The translations under genes were made by a program, and so were the position numbers. This document shows positions 40,788-50,934 of a DNA stretch of 64,000 nucleotides, one piece after another (within the stretch, counting starts at the first letter, position 1; the number at the start of each line of letters is the position of its first letter). Source of the DNA: Pandoraea cepalis (GTDB lineage Bacteria > Pseudomonadota > Gammaproteobacteria > Burkholderiales > Burkholderiaceae); contig NZ_CABPSL010000003.1 of NCBI RefSeq assembly GCF_902459665.1, positions 62,001 to 126,000 of the forward strand, written 5' to 3'. The notes under the pieces were generated by a model. That model saw only the letters and a list, made by a program, of their open reading frames with translations. It was not told the DNA's origin and did not search any database.

Positions 40788-40852
40788 GGACCGGGGCCCC
40801 TTTCTGCAGCGAGTTGGGTTTATGTTTGAGAGGCGGAAAGGGGCCCCGGTCC
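40788..40852. repeat. long perfect inverted repeat between allA and the symporter gene
   Basis: Bases 40788-40804 and 40836-40852 are an exact 17-bp inverted repeat (GGACCGGGGCCCCTTTC and its complement) around a 31-base loop. Each arm itself contains the palindrome GGGGCCCC. No T run follows. It lies between convergent genes and may act as a transcription barrier, a protein-binding site or the relic of a small mobile repeat. Confidence 0.65.
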
Positions 40853-40900
40853 GTCTAGGGGAGTGGTGTTGAGTCCCAGATCCGCCAGCAAAACACCTCA

Positions 40901-42451
40901 TCAAGAGTGGACTGCGTCCGAATAATCCTCTGGCTGGGTGGCATCAGAGCGTGGTTGCATGCCGAGCACCTTGACGAGCGCCGTCACCAGCACAGCAACA
41001 ACCAGATTGATGAAGAGCGAATAGAGTGCGGCATAGCCGGGCATCGTAAGCGAGCCGATGTGCAGCGCGAAGACTGACGACTTGAAGCCTGTGGAAGCGG
41101 CCATCCAGGTACCGACGGCGATACCGGCGAGCCAGCCGATCATCAGGCCGCGGTGATCCAGCCAACGCGTATAAAGTCCGAGCACGATAGCGGGTAGCGT
41201 CTGAATGATCCAGATACCGCCAAGCAGTTGAAGCTGAATCGCGTATTGGAGCGGCAAGAACAGCACGAAGAACAGCGCGCCGAGCTTCACCACCAGCGAG
41301 ACACGTTTTGCGATCAGCGTCTCCTGCGCAGCGGACACCGATTTATTCAGGAATTCCTTATGCACATTACGTGTATAGAGATTCGCGGCGGCGATCGACA
41401 TAATGGCGGCGGGGACCAAAGCACCGATGGCGATAGCGGCGAATGCCACGCCGACAAACCACGAAGGGAAGGCATAGAGGAAAAGCGCCGGCACCGCAAA
41501 ATTCGTCCCGTATTGCGCGAAATAAGGCGCGAACTGAGGCATCGACTTCACCCCCGAGGCCAACGCCATGTACCCCAGCAAAGCGATCAACCCGAGCAGC
41601 AGCGTATAGGCGGGCAACAGCGCCATATTGCGTCGAATCGTATTACCGCTCTTTGCGCTGAGCAGTGCCGTAATCGAGTGCGGGTACAGGAACAGTGCAA
41701 ACGCCGAGCCCAATGCCAACGTTGCATAAGCACTGTAGCCTGCGAGCGAACCGCCTGATGGCGGTTTCAGCAGCAGATTCCCTGCGGGGACTGCCGCGAA
41801 CACATGCGACATTCCGCCCAGGCGAATCGGAATCACGATCAACGCCGCGATAATCGTCAGATAAATCAGCGTGTCCTTCACAATCGCGATCAACGCCGGT
41901 GCACGCAAGCCACTTGTGTACGTGTAAGCAGCGAGAATCACGAACGCGATAATCAGCGGCAAATCGCCCAGCCATCCGGTCGCGTGAAAACCCAGCGCAC
42001 CGATCACCACCTCGATCCCCACCAGTTGCAGGGCAATGTACGGCATCGTTGCCACGATCCCCGTGACCGCGATGGCCAGCCCCAGCCAACCGCTGCCGTA
42101 GCGAGCGCTCACGAAATCCGCCGCCGTCACATAGCCGTGCTTCCGCGACACCTGCCAAAGCTTCGGAAAGACCACAAACGCAAACGGAAACACCAGAATC
42201 GTGTACGGCAACGCGAAGAACCCCAGCGCCCCAGCGCCGAACACCAACGCCGGCACGGCGATAAACGTATAAGCCGTATACAAATCGCCGCCGAGCAAAA
42301 ACCAACTGACAATCGTGCCGAAGCGTCGCCCTGCCAGCCCCCACTCGTCGAGCTGCGCGAGATCCCCGCGTCGCCAGTGCGCCGCCACGAACCCCACGAT
42401 CGTGACAAACACAAACAGCGCGACAAAAACCACCGTGGCCGTCCAGTTCAT
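40901..42451 (-). CDS. sodium:solute symporter (SSS family, MctP-like monocarboxylate carrier)
   Basis: A 516-residue inner-membrane protein with about 13 hydrophobic helices. Family features are DEWGLAGRRFGTIVSWFLLGGDLYTAYTFIAVPAL near residue 36, AADFVSARYGSGWLG, the GLRAPALIAIVKDTLIY segment that resembles the SSS signature, and LVPAAIMSIAAANLYTRN. The closest characterised relatives by pattern are MctP-type carriers for lactate, pyruvate and related acids. It follows a DUF3311 gene with a four-base overlap, the usual two-gene arrangement for these transporters. It is convergent with allA. Confidence 0.88.
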   Translation of the reverse strand: MNWTATVVFVALFVFVTIVGFVAAHWRRGDLAQLDEWGLAGRRFGTIVSWFLLGGDLYTAYTFIAVPALVFGAGALGFFALPYTILVFPFAFVVFPKLWQVSRKHGYVTAADFVSARYGSGWLGLAIAVTGIVATMPYIALQLVGIEVVIGALGFHATGWLGDLPLIIAFVILAAYTYTSGLRAPALIAIVKDTLIYLTIIAALIVIPIRLGGMSHVFAAVPAGNLLLKPPSGGSLAGYSAYATLALGSAFALFLYPHSITALLSAKSGNTIRRNMALLPAYTLLLGLIALLGYMALASGVKSMPQFAPYFAQYGTNFAVPALFLYAFPSWFVGVAFAAIAIGALVPAAIMSIAAANLYTRNVHKEFLNKSVSAAQETLIAKRVSLVVKLGALFFVLFLPLQYAIQLQLLGGIWIIQTLPAIVLGLYTRWLDHRGLMIGWLAGIAVGTWMAASTGFKSSVFALHIGSLTMPGYAALYSLFINLVVAVLVTALVKVLGMQPRSDATQPEDYSDAVHS

Positions 42452-42678
42452 GATCGACCTCCCGTCGCAGCGTCAGCCGGCGCCGTGCGCCGATGCACCC
42501 ACGCCGTAAGCAGCGCGGTCACGAACACCCACGCAAACTGATACCAATAGAAAAACGGGAAACCGAAGAGAGACGGCTCGAGCCGGTTGTAGAACGGCAC
42601 CCACAGAACGCCAGCGAAAGGCAGCAACAACAGCCACAGCCAACCCCTGCCGCGCGATAGCGACGCGTTTTCATTCAT
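42448..42678 (-). CDS. DUF3311 small membrane protein
   Basis: A 76-residue protein with two hydrophobic helices (WLWLLLLPFAGVLWVPFYN and FPFFYWYQFAWVFVTALLTAWV). The L-P-F-x-x-x-L-W-V-P-F-Y-N motif and the FFYWYQ element are typical of DUF3311. It overlaps the symporter start by four bases and is probably an accessory subunit of that transporter. Its function in the family is not established. Confidence 0.85.
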   Translation of the reverse strand: MNENASLSRGRGWLWLLLLPFAGVLWVPFYNRLEPSLFGFPFFYWYQFAWVFVTALLTAWVHRRTAPADAATGGRS

Positions 42679-42887
42679 GATTGCGTACCTCCCGGCGGGA
42701 TCGCCACCGATCGCTCACGCAACGTGTGCCTATAACGACTATATGTCCTGAAAAGCAAAACGGCTTACGGACAAACCCCAACCCAGCCGGATTCGCCATA
42801 AGCCGCATTTCGAGAGGAAAAACCGGCGTCGTCAGACCATGCCCGCCATCCTGCTTCCCCCCTTCACCGACCCAACATCTCCAACGG

Positions 42888-43298
42888 CTACGCCGCCGGC
42901 ACCACCGCCGTCACCTCGATCTCCACCTTCGCTTCGTCCTCCACCAGATCGGCCACTTCCACCGCCGTCATCGCCGGGAAATGACGACCGATCACCGCAC
43001 GATAATGCTCCCCAATCGCGCGATAACACTCCACATACTCGCGCTTATTCTTCACATACCACGTCATGCGAACGATATGTTCCGGCTTCGCGTTGCCCTC
43101 CGCCAGAATCGCCACAATATTCTCAAGCGTCTGACGCACCTGCAGCGCGAAATCGTCCGTCTCGAAACGTTGCTGCCCATTCCAGCCGATCTGACCGCCG
43201 ACAAACACAATGCGGCTGCCCGCCGTCATCTCGAAAGCCATGCCATTCGCATAGCCGCGCGGCTTCGCCCATTCGGGGGGTTGCAGAACTTGCAGCAT
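42888..43298 (-). CDS. RidA/YjgF-family protein (divergent Rid)
   Basis: A 136-residue Rid-fold protein with SRIVFVGGQIGWNGQQ (28-43), LENIVAILAEGNAKPEHIVRMTWYVKN and the C-terminal VEVADLV...VEIEVTAVVP. The canonical arginine of the P-A-R-x-x-V-E-V block is methionine here (PAMTAVEV, 108-115), so it is not a housekeeping RidA. It overlaps the thioesterase gene by one base, the last gene of the 2-aminobenzoyl-CoA cluster. That pathway produces an enamine-type amino-oxo-cyclohexene intermediate, so deamination by this protein is an attractive role (inference). Confidence 0.9.
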   Translation of the reverse strand: MLQVLQPPEWAKPRGYANGMAFEMTAGSRIVFVGGQIGWNGQQRFETDDFALQVRQTLENIVAILAEGNAKPEHIVRMTWYVKNKREYVECYRAIGEHYRAVIGRHFPAMTAVEVADLVEDEAKVEIEVTAVVPAA

Positions 43299-43768
43299 CA
43301 GGACACTCCTTCAATAACAGAATCAGGTGCGGCAAAGCGCACAATCGCCGCGCGCTGGGCGTCGGGCACCGCGATCGGGGCGGGCCTGCCGCCCTCGCCC
43401 TTCGCGACCCAGACCAACACCAGCGTGGCTTGCAAACGCGTCTCGTCGTTCGCTCCGGAAAACCGGATGCGCAACGTCATCGACGAACGACCCAGACGCG
43501 AGACCTCCAGCGAACGCTGGAGCGTCTCGCCCAAAAAACTCGGCGCACTGAAGCGACACTCAATGTTCGCCGTCGGCACACCCATCGCATTACGCAAATG
43601 CATCTCGCCGAACGACAGACCCAGCCCTTCGGCGCACCAGTCCTCGACCAGATCGTTCATCATCTCGAAATAGCGCGGATAGAACACAATCCCGGCCGGA
43701 TCGCAATGCTTGAACCGCACCAACAACGGCTTCACAAACGCGTGCGCCGCCACCTCAGCTTCCGACAT
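43298..43768 (-). CDS. acyl-CoA thioesterase (4-hydroxybenzoyl-CoA thioesterase fold)
   Basis: About 156 residues from the ATG at 43768, which has GGGGGAGAGG just upstream; the longer in-frame start lacks such a site. It is a single hot-dog domain. The catalytic block is RFKHCDPAGIVFYPRYFEMMNDLVEDW with the conserved aspartate that activates water or attacks the thioester. It probably releases free acids from dead-end aryl- or alicyclic-CoA esters and recycles CoA. Its one-base overlap with the Rid gene and 87-base gap to the ligase gene mark it as part of the same operon. Confidence 0.88.
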   Translation of the reverse strand: MSEAEVAAHAFVKPLLVRFKHCDPAGIVFYPRYFEMMNDLVEDWCAEGLGLSFGEMHLRNAMGVPTANIECRFSAPSFLGETLQRSLEVSRLGRSSMTLRIRFSGANDETRLQATLVLVWVAKGEGGRPAPIAVPDAQRAAIVRFAAPDSVIEGVS

Positions 43769-43855
43769 ATCCTCTCCCCCCGCATGCCTCGTCGTCACAC
43801 CGCGTCAACGTGAGTGGGCGCCAACTGGAGCGCCCCGCCCTCGCCTCAATGCACC

Positions 43856-45499
43856 TCAATGCGCCATCTGCCGCAGCTTGAAGCGCTGCAGCTTGCCCGT
43901 CTCCGTGCGCGGCAGTGCATCGACAAATTCAATCGCCCGCGGATACTTGTACGGCGCGATGTTAGCCTTCACATACTCCTGAAGCGCCTTCACCATCGCG
44001 TCGTCGCGCGGCTCGCCCGCCTTGAGCACCACATACGCCTTCACAATCTGACCGCGCGCCTCGTCGCTCGCGCCCACCACCCCGCACTCCGCCACCGCCG
44101 GATGCTGCAGCAAAGTCGACTCCACTTCCGGGCCCGCGATGTTGTACCCCGCCGACACAATCATGTCGTCCGAGCGCGCCTGATAGTAATAATTACCGGC
44201 CTCGTCGCAACGGAACGTGTCGCCCGGCAGATTCCAGCCGTTCTTCACATAATTCGTCTGACGCGAGTCCGCGAGATATCGACATCCCGTCGGCCCCTTC
44301 ACCGCCAGCTTGCCTACCTTGCCCGGCGGCAGCGGCTGCATGTTCTCGTCCACGATCATCGCGATATAGCCGGGCACCGGCTTGCCGATCGCGCCCGGCA
44401 CCACGTCGCCGTTCGCCGCCGAGATGAAAATATGAATCATCTCCGTGCCGCCAATGCCGTCGATCATCTCGATACCCGACGCCTGCTTCCAGAGTTGACG
44501 CGTCGCATCCGGCAACGCCTCCCCCGCCGACACCGTCTTCTTCAGACTCGACAGATCGTACTTGCCCACCAGCACGGCCATCTGACGATAGAACGTCGGC
44601 GCCGTGAAACAGATCGTCGCGCGGTACTGCTCGATCGCCTGCAGCAGACTGTCCGGCGTGAGCTTCTCCAACAACACCGTCGCCGCGCCGACGCGCAACG
44701 GGAACGTCAACAGGCCGCCCGTACCGAAAGTGAACGCTAACGGGGGTGTGCCGCAGAAAATGTCGTCCGGCCCCGGCTTGAGCACATGACGCGGAAACAG
44801 ATCGCACATTGCCAACACATCGCGATGGAAATGCATCGTGCCCTTCGGCTGCCCCGTCGTGCCGCTCGTGAAAGCGATCAGGCAGACATCGTCCACCGCC
44901 GTATCGCAAGCTTCGAAGCTTGCCGGCTGGCGGGCCATGCGGGCCTCCAGTGAGTCCTCACCCACGTCGTGGAAATACACCACCTGCGTCAACGCGGGAC
45001 AGAAATACTCATGGTCCGCCCGGCGGTTGAACTCCAGTTCATCCTTCAGACGTCCGTCGCACAGCGCCGCGCCGACCTCCGCCTTGTCGACGATCTGCTT
45101 GAGTTCCTTCGCGCGCAGCAACGGCATCGTCGGCACGCCCACCAGCCCCGCCTTGATCACCGCCAGCCACGCGGCCGCCATGAACAGGTTATTGGGTCCG
45201 CGCAACAGCACGCGATTGCCCGGCACCAGCGCCATGTCGTTGCGCAGCACGTGCGCGATGCGGTCGACTCTCTCACGCAAACCGAAATACGTCGTGACCG
45301 TCGGCTGACCGTTCTCCACCGAATAAATCGCAGGCGCCTCGCCGCGACCTTGCGCGATCGCGCGATCCAGTAATTCGGCGGCGCAATTGATACGCGCCGG
45401 GTACGCCACGTCCGGATTGTCCAGCAGAAACTCGGGCCACTGATCCGCGGGCGGCAGATTGTCGCGCGCGAAAGTGTCGAGATGTCCAGATCGTTCCAT
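43856..45499 (-). CDS. benzoate-CoA ligase family, probable 2-aminobenzoate-CoA ligase
   Basis: About 547 residues from the ATG at 45499, with AAGGAG seven bases upstream. Adenylate-forming enzyme motifs are LIAFTSGTTGQPKGTMHFHRD (A3), APTFYRQM, GIGGTEMIHIFISA (A5), YYYQARSDDMIVSAGYNIAGPEVE (A7-A8) and YKYPRAIEFVDALPRTETGKLQR (A10 with the catalytic lysine). It activates an aromatic acid to its CoA thioester using ATP. The substrate is assigned from the neighbouring bifunctional monooxygenase, which acts on 2-aminobenzoyl-CoA or salicylyl-CoA. Confidence 0.9.
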   Translation of the reverse strand: MERSGHLDTFARDNLPPADQWPEFLLDNPDVAYPARINCAAELLDRAIAQGRGEAPAIYSVENGQPTVTTYFGLRERVDRIAHVLRNDMALVPGNRVLLRGPNNLFMAAAWLAVIKAGLVGVPTMPLLRAKELKQIVDKAEVGAALCDGRLKDELEFNRRADHEYFCPALTQVVYFHDVGEDSLEARMARQPASFEACDTAVDDVCLIAFTSGTTGQPKGTMHFHRDVLAMCDLFPRHVLKPGPDDIFCGTPPLAFTFGTGGLLTFPLRVGAATVLLEKLTPDSLLQAIEQYRATICFTAPTFYRQMAVLVGKYDLSSLKKTVSAGEALPDATRQLWKQASGIEMIDGIGGTEMIHIFISAANGDVVPGAIGKPVPGYIAMIVDENMQPLPPGKVGKLAVKGPTGCRYLADSRQTNYVKNGWNLPGDTFRCDEAGNYYYQARSDDMIVSAGYNIAGPEVESTLLQHPAVAECGVVGASDEARGQIVKAYVVLKAGEPRDDAMVKALQEYVKANIAPYKYPRAIEFVDALPRTETGKLQRFKLRQMAH

Positions 45500-45558
45500 G
45501 TGCTTCTCCTTGCCCCCGGTAATCAAGCTTGGCGCCTGCGCGCCGCCACAGACCGCGC

Positions 45559-46743
45559 TCAGCCGTCCTTGAGCAGTTCGCGCGCGATGATCAGTTTTTG
45601 TACTTCCGTTGCCCCTTCGTAGATCCGCAGCGAGCGAATCTCACGGTACAGACGCTCCACGATCGCGCCCGACACCACGCCCGCGCCGCCGAACATCTGC
45701 AACGCGCGGTCGATCACCTGCTGCGCCGACTCCGTCGCGAACATCTTCGCCATCGCCGCCTCGCGTGTCGTGCGCTGCCCCTGCACGTCACGCTGCCAGG
45801 CCGCGCGATACGTCAGCAACGCCGCGGCGTCCACCGACGTCGCCATCTCGCCCAAAGCCGCCTGCGTGATCTGGAAATCGGCGAGCGTCTGCCCGAACAT
45901 CTCGCGCGACTTCGCGCGCGCCAGCCCTTCGTCGAGCGCGCGACGGGCAAAGCCCAGCGCCGCCGCCGCCACCGACGCGCGGAAAATATCCAGCGTCATC
46001 ATCGCCACCTTGAAGCCCTGCCCCGCCTCGCCCAAACGCTGCGAAGCCGGCACACGACAGTTCTCGAACTTCAGACGCGCCAGCGGATGCGGTGCGCTCA
46101 CATCGATTCGCTCGGCAATCGTCAGCCCCGGCGTGTCGGCATCCACCACGAACGCGCTGATACCGCGGGCGCCGGGCGCCTCGCCCGTACGCACGAAAAC
46201 ACAATAGAAGTCCGCGATGCCGCCATTCGAAATCCACGTCTTCTCGCCGTTCAGCACGTAGTCGTCGCCATCGCGCGTGGCCGAACACGCCATCGCGGCC
46301 ACATCCGACCCGGCGTTCGGCTCCGAGAGCGCAAACGCCGCAATCGCCTCGCCCGAGGCCACGCGCGGCAGATAGCGCTGCTTGAGCGCCTCGCTGCCCG
46401 CCAGCGTGATCGCGCCGCTACCCAATCCCTGCATCGCAAAGGCGAAGTCAGCCAGTCCGTCGTGACGCGCGAGCGTCTCGCGCAGCACGCACAACGCCCG
46501 CGAATCCAGTTGTTCCAACGCGCCGCCATGACGCGCGCTCACGCAATACTTCAGCCAGCCTGCGCGACCCAGTTGGCGCACCAGCGACACGCATGTCGCA
46601 TCGGTATCCGCGTGGTGATCGACCTTCAGTTCGCGCGTGCACCAGGCGTCGAGTTCCGCGCCCAACCGGCGATGCGCCTCGTCGAAAAACGGCCATGCCA
46701 GAAAGTCGCCATTGCGCGCGTTTTGGGGAGTGATATCGCTCAT
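45559..46743 (-). CDS. acyl-CoA dehydrogenase
   Basis: A 394-residue flavoprotein of normal length. It has the N-terminal helical domain, [15 protein letters not shown] (FAD/substrate signature 1, about residues 140-154) and [20 protein letters not shown]. The C-terminal helical bundle has [18 protein letters not shown] and [16 protein letters not shown]. The signature-2 region reads [25 protein letters not shown] with the usual catalytic glutamate EGATE. It probably oxidises an alicyclic acyl-CoA in the anthranilate pathway. It lies 59 bases from the ligase gene and 13 bases after the crotonase gene. Confidence 0.93.
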   Translation of the reverse strand: MSDITPQNARNGDFLAWPFFDEAHRRLGAELDAWCTRELKVDHHADTDATCVSLVRQLGRAGWLKYCVSARHGGALEQLDSRALCVLRETLARHDGLADFAFAMQGLGSGAITLAGSEALKQRYLPRVASGEAIAAFALSEPNAGSDVAAMACSATRDGDDYVLNGEKTWISNGGIADFYCVFVRTGEAPGARGISAFVVDADTPGLTIAERIDVSAPHPLARLKFENCRVPASQRLGEAGQGFKVAMMTLDIFRASVAAAALGFARRALDEGLARAKSREMFGQTLADFQITQAALGEMATSVDAAALLTYRAAWQRDVQGQRTTREAAMAKMFATESAQQVIDRALQMFGGAGVVSGAIVERLYREIRSLRIYEGATEVQKLIIARELLKDG

Positions 46744-46756
46744 CGTCTCGCTCGCG

Positions 46757-47620
46757 TCAGTCGCCCTTGAACACCGGTTTCTGCTTGGCGACGAAAGCGT
46801 CGTAAGCGCGGCGGAAATCCTTCGTCTGCATACAGATGGCCTGCGCTTCGGCTTCGGCCTCGATGGCCTCGTCCACGCCCATGTTCCACTCCTGATGCAG
46901 CAGCTTCTTGGTCACGCCGTGCGCGAACGTCGGGCCGCAGGCGATCTGGTCGGCCAGCGTCTGCGCGGCCGAGAGCACGGTGCCGCTGTCATGCAGGGCA
47001 TTGAAAAAGCCCCATTGCAGGCCTTCCTCGGCCGTCATCACGCGACCGGTGTACAGCAACTCCGACGCGCGGCCCTGTCCGATCATGCGCGGCAGCAGCG
47101 TGCACGCGCCCATGTCGGCGCCGGCCAGCCCCACGCGCACGAACAGGAACGCCGTCTTCGCCTGCGGCGTGCCCAGACGCATGTCGGAGGCGAGCGCCAT
47201 CATCGCCCCGGCCCCGGCACAAATCCCGTCGATGGCGCTGACGATCGGCTGCGGACAGGCGCGCATCGCCTTGACCAGATCGCCCGTCATGCGCGTAAAG
47301 TCGAGCAGCTCAGGCATGCTCATCTGCGTGAGCGGGCCGATGATTTCGTGAACGTCGCCGCCCGAGCAATAATTGCCGCCCGCGCCGGTCACAACGACCG
47401 TCTTGATGTCCGTGGCATAGACCAGACCTCGAAACAGATCACGCAACTCCGCATACGAGTCGAACGTCAACGGATTCTTCTTGTCGGGACGGTTCAGCGT
47501 GATCGTGCCCACGCTCGCGCGCCCTTGCGCGTCGTTCGACACCGACCACAGAAAGTGCTTGGCTTCATAGTTCGCGAACGTGCGCTTGTGATGCGCCATC
47601 GTCAGTTTCACGTCACTCAT
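46757..47620 (-). CDS. enoyl-CoA hydratase/isomerase (crotonase) family
   Basis: A 287-residue crotonase-fold protein with [35 protein letters not shown] (oxyanion-hole region), [27 protein letters not shown] and [26 protein letters not shown]. The first 30 residues are an unusual extension rich in basic and aromatic residues before the crotonase core. In this operon it probably hydrates or opens the alicyclic ring CoA ester made by the monooxygenase/reductase. It lies between the dehydrogenase and SDR genes on the same strand. Confidence 0.92.
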   Translation of the reverse strand: MSDVKLTMAHHKRTFANYEAKHFLWSVSNDAQGRASVGTITLNRPDKKNPLTFDSYAELRDLFRGLVYATDIKTVVVTGAGGNYCSGGDVHEIIGPLTQMSMPELLDFTRMTGDLVKAMRACPQPIVSAIDGICAGAGAMMALASDMRLGTPQAKTAFLFVRVGLAGADMGACTLLPRMIGQGRASELLYTGRVMTAEEGLQWGFFNALHDSGTVLSAAQTLADQIACGPTFAHGVTKKLLHQEWNMGVDEAIEAEAEAQAICMQTKDFRRAYDAFVAKQKPVFKGD

Positions 47621-47655
47621 TGGCCGATCTCCTCAAATAGTGTGTGCATGGCCGC

Positions 47656-48468
47656 TTAGCCGACGGTCACTTCACCGCCTGCCACCGCGATCGATTGTCC
47701 TGTCACGGCACCGGCGCCCGGCTGGCAGAGCCACAGCACGGCGTCCGCCACCTCTTGCGGTTGCACGAGACGGCCCTGCGGATTGCGGCGGGCCAGCTCG
47801 GCGCGCGCATCGTCTTCACCGCGACCGGTCTTCGCGACGATATTGGCCACCGCGTCGCGCACGATATCCGTTTCCGTATACCCCGGGCAAACGGCATTCA
47901 CCGTCACCCCTTTCTTCGCCACTTCGAGCGCCAGTGCGCGCGTGAGCCCGACCACGCCGTGCTTGGCCGCGCAATACGCCGTGACATACGGATAACCGAT
48001 CAGCCCGGCGGTACTCGCCACGTTCACGATGCGGCCCCACCCGGCCGACAGCATCGAGGGCAGCGCGGCGGAAATACAGTGGAACGTCCCCGTCAGGTTG
48101 ACGTCGATCATTTGTTGCCAGAGCGCACTGTCCGTCTTGCCGAATGGCGCGCTGAGTGCTTGCCCCGCGTTGTTCACCAGCACCTGCACCGGGCCGAAGC
48201 GGCCGGCCGCGCGTGCAAAGGCCGCGGCGACGGCGGCGGCGTCCGAAATATCCGCGCTGACCCAAGCCACCTCGCCATGCGCGGCCAAGGCGTGTGCACC
48301 GCTCGCGAGCGTGGCCTGGTTGCGCCCGAGCAGCGTCACTCGTGCGCCCTGCGCAAGCAGCGACCGCGCCACGGCTTCGCCAATGCCGCGCGCGCCGCCC
48401 GTCACCAACGCGTGCACGCCCGCCAGCGATGCTGGCGACGCGCCGGCCGAGATTGTCGTTGACGTCAT
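47656..48468 (-). CDS. SDR-family 3-hydroxyacyl-CoA dehydrogenase-like oxidoreductase
   Basis: A 270-residue classical SDR. Motifs are [15 protein letters not shown] (cofactor loop, about 20-34), [11 protein letters not shown], the catalytic serine region [22 protein letters not shown] with the Tyr/Lys pair, and [10 protein letters not shown]. It probably performs a beta-oxidation-like dehydrogenation in the 2-aminobenzoyl-CoA route. It begins nine bases after the stop of the bifunctional monooxygenase gene and ends 35 bases before the crotonase gene. Confidence 0.9.
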   Translation of the reverse strand: MTSTTISAGASPASLAGVHALVTGGARGIGEAVARSLLAQGARVTLLGRNQATLASGAHALAAHGEVAWVSADISDAAAVAAAFARAAGRFGPVQVLVNNAGQALSAPFGKTDSALWQQMIDVNLTGTFHCISAALPSMLSAGWGRIVNVASTAGLIGYPYVTAYCAAKHGVVGLTRALALEVAKKGVTVNAVCPGYTETDIVRDAVANIVAKTGRGEDDARAELARRNPQGRLVQPQEVADAVLWLCQPGAGAVTGQSIAVAGGEVTVG

Positions 48469-48477
48469 GAACTGTCC

Positions 48478-50820
48478 TTATTTACCGATCTGTTGAGCGT
48501 AGGCAGCCGCACGCTCCAGATTGGTCTCGTACTGCCGCTTGCCCGCATAGTACTGCGACGGCCATGGCAGATCCTTGTAGCCGATCTTCGCGGCTTCGTG
48601 CAGCGTCCAGAACGGATCGGCGAGGTGCGGTCGCGCCAGCGCACACAGATCGGCACGGCCCGACGCGATGATGCTGTTCACGTGATCCGCCTCGAAAATC
48701 GCGCCCACCGCCATCGTCGGAATGCCGGCCTCGTTGCGCACACGGTCGGCAAACGGCGTCTGGAACATGCGGCCGTAGACCGGCTTCTCGTCCTTGCTGA
48801 CCTGGCCCGACGAGCAGTCGATCAGATCCGCACCGGCATCCTTGAAAGCGCGCGCGATTGTCACGGCGTCGTCCGGCGTGATGCCGCCTTCGACCCAGTC
48901 GTGCGCCGAAATCCGCACCGACATCGGCTTGGCCGCCGGCCACACGTCGCGCACCGCATGGAAGACTTCCAACGGATAACGCAGTCGGTTCTCCAGCGAG
49001 CCGCCGTACTCGTCCTGACGCTGGTTCGTGAGCGGAGAAATGAAGCTCGAGAGCAGATAGCCGTGAGCGCAGTGCAATTCGAGCCAGTCGAACCCCGCCT
49101 CGGCAGCGCGGCGGGCGGCGTGCACGAAGTCGTCCTTGACGCGGTCCATGTCGGCGCGGGTCATCTCGCGCGGCGTCTGCGACACGCCCTCGATGTAAGG
49201 TAGCGGCGAGGCCGAGATCAGCGGCCAGTTGCCGTCGTCGAGCGGCTGGTCGATACCATCCCAGGCCAGGCGCGTCGAACCTTTGCGACCAGCGTGGCCG
49301 ATCTGCATGGCGATCTTGGCGTCGCTGCCTGCGTGCACGAAGTCGACGATGCGCTTCCACGCGTCGCGTTGCGTATCGTTCCACAGGCCGGGGCATCCCG
49401 GCGTGATGCGTGCGTCGGGCGACACGCAGGTCATCTCCGCGACGATCATGCCCGCACCGCCCAGCGCGCGGCTGCCCAGGTGTACGAGGTGGAAGTCGCC
49501 CGGCACACCGTCGACCGACGAATACATGGCCATCGGCGACATCACAATACGGTTCTTGAGCGTGAGTTCGCGTGCCCGGTACGGGGTGAACATCGGCGGA
49601 ATCGCCTGCTGGCCGTCGGCGCGCGTCACGCCGGAGCGCGTGGCGAGCCAGTCTTCGAAGCCTTCGACATAGGCGGGGTCGCGCACGCGCAGGTTCTCGT
49701 GAGAGATCCGTTGCGAGCGCGTGAGCAGCGAGTAGGCGAATTGCTCCGGCGCGAAGCGAGCGTAGCGCTCGACGGTTTCGAACCACTCCGTCGAATTGCG
49801 GGCGGCGTTCTGAATCTTGAGCACTTCGACGCCGCGCGTGGCTTCGTAGTCGGCCAGCACGCGCGGCAGGGCATCGATGCCCTGGGTGCGCAGACCGTCC
49901 GCAAGCGCGATGGCGTCTTCCAGCGCGAGCTTGGTGCCCGAGCCGATCGAGAAGTGCGCGGTGTGGGCGGCGTCGCCCATGAGGACGATGGGCACGCGCT
50001 TGCCGTCGACATCGCGCCAGTGCACCCAGTGTTCGCAGATCACGCGCGGGAAGCGGATCCAGATGGCCGAGCCGCGCAGGTGCTTGGCGTTGCTCATGAG
50101 TTCATGGCCGCCGAGGTACTTCGCGAAGAGGTTTTCGCAGAACTTCACGCCCTCTTCCTGGCTCATCTGATCGATGCCGTGAGCCTGCCAGACTTCCTCG
50201 GGCGTCTCGACGATGAACGTCGACGTGTCGGCATCGAACTGATAGGCGTGCGCCTGAAACCAGCCATGTTCGGTCTTCTCGAAGGCGAACGTGAAAGCGT
50301 CGAAGCGTTGATGCGTACCGAGCCAGACGAAACGATTCTGACGCGTGTCGATGTCCGGGCGGTAGGTGTCGGCGTAACGCGTGCGGATGCGGCTGTTCAG
50401 TCCGTCGGAGGCGATCACCAGATCGGCCTGATAGCGGCGGGCGATCGCTTCGTCGTCGTCGACATCGGTCTCGAAGACCAGTTCGACGCCGAGCGCTTCG
50501 CAGCGCGCCTGAAGGATGTTGAGCAGCTTCTTGCGGCCAATGCCGATGAAGCCGTGACCGCCCGAGGTGATCGTGCGGCCTTCGAAGTGGATGTCGATGT
50601 CATCCCACCGGTTGAAGGCGGCGTTGATCTGCGCGGCGCTCTCGGGATCGGCTTCCTGAAGGTTGTCCATGGTGGCATCGGAGAACACGACCCCCCAGCC
50701 GAACGTATCGTAGGGCCGATTTCGCTCGACCACCACCACACGATGCGACGGGTCGCGCAGCTTCATCAACAACCCGAAATACAGGCCCGCGGGACCGCCA
50801 CCGATACAGACGATATTCAT
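48478..50820 (-). CDS. bifunctional 2-aminobenzoyl-CoA (or salicylyl-CoA) monooxygenase/reductase
   Basis: A 780-residue fusion. Residues 1 to about 385 are a class-A flavin monooxygenase: [16 protein letters not shown] binds [17 protein letters not shown] is the middle motif, and GDAAH (282-286) is the second FAD motif. Residues from about 400 are an old-yellow-enzyme reductase: [50 protein letters not shown] and VGAIF. This architecture is that of the Azoarcus evansii enzyme that hydroxylates and reduces 2-aminobenzoyl-CoA, and it is often annotated as salicylyl-CoA 5-hydroxylase. It is the first gene of the minus-strand operon ending at 42888. CoA ligase, crotonase, dehydrogenases and thioesterase complete the pathway. 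Confidence 0.93.
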   Translation of the reverse strand: MNIVCIGGGPAGLYFGLLMKLRDPSHRVVVVERNRPYDTFGWGVVFSDATMDNLQEADPESAAQINAAFNRWDDIDIHFEGRTITSGGHGFIGIGRKKLLNILQARCEALGVELVFETDVDDDEAIARRYQADLVIASDGLNSRIRTRYADTYRPDIDTRQNRFVWLGTHQRFDAFTFAFEKTEHGWFQAHAYQFDADTSTFIVETPEEVWQAHGIDQMSQEEGVKFCENLFAKYLGGHELMSNAKHLRGSAIWIRFPRVICEHWVHWRDVDGKRVPIVLMGDAAHTAHFSIGSGTKLALEDAIALADGLRTQGIDALPRVLADYEATRGVEVLKIQNAARNSTEWFETVERYARFAPEQFAYSLLTRSQRISHENLRVRDPAYVEGFEDWLATRSGVTRADGQQAIPPMFTPYRARELTLKNRIVMSPMAMYSSVDGVPGDFHLVHLGSRALGGAGMIVAEMTCVSPDARITPGCPGLWNDTQRDAWKRIVDFVHAGSDAKIAMQIGHAGRKGSTRLAWDGIDQPLDDGNWPLISASPLPYIEGVSQTPREMTRADMDRVKDDFVHAARRAAEAGFDWLELHCAHGYLLSSFISPLTNQRQDEYGGSLENRLRYPLEVFHAVRDVWPAAKPMSVRISAHDWVEGGITPDDAVTIARAFKDAGADLIDCSSGQVSKDEKPVYGRMFQTPFADRVRNEAGIPTMAVGAIFEADHVNSIIASGRADLCALARPHLADPFWTLHEAAKIGYKDLPWPSQYYAGKRQYETNLERAAAYAQQIGK

Positions 50821-50893
50821 CTCCAGCCTCCGGATTCACAGATCGCGTCGCGTTTGCCGATCTTTGTTAAATCGTAAATAGTTTATACCTAAA

Positions 50894-50934
50894 ATACTAG
50901 CGAAAAAAATTACGGCCGGCAAGGTGGTCAGACC
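50894..50934 (-). promoter_or_regulatory. candidate promoter and operator of the 2-aminobenzoyl-CoA operon
   Basis: On the minus strand TTGCCG (50917-50922) and TAGTAT (50894-50899) are 17 bases apart within an AT-rich patch. TGGTCAGACC (50925-50934) lies just upstream of the -35 box; the same ten bases occur at the dctA promoter. Confidence 0.45.

Noticed and set aside
40901-42678. Symporter plus DUF3311 as part of the allantoin operon
   Set aside because: They are on the opposite strand, convergent, and separated by a terminator and an inverted repeat.
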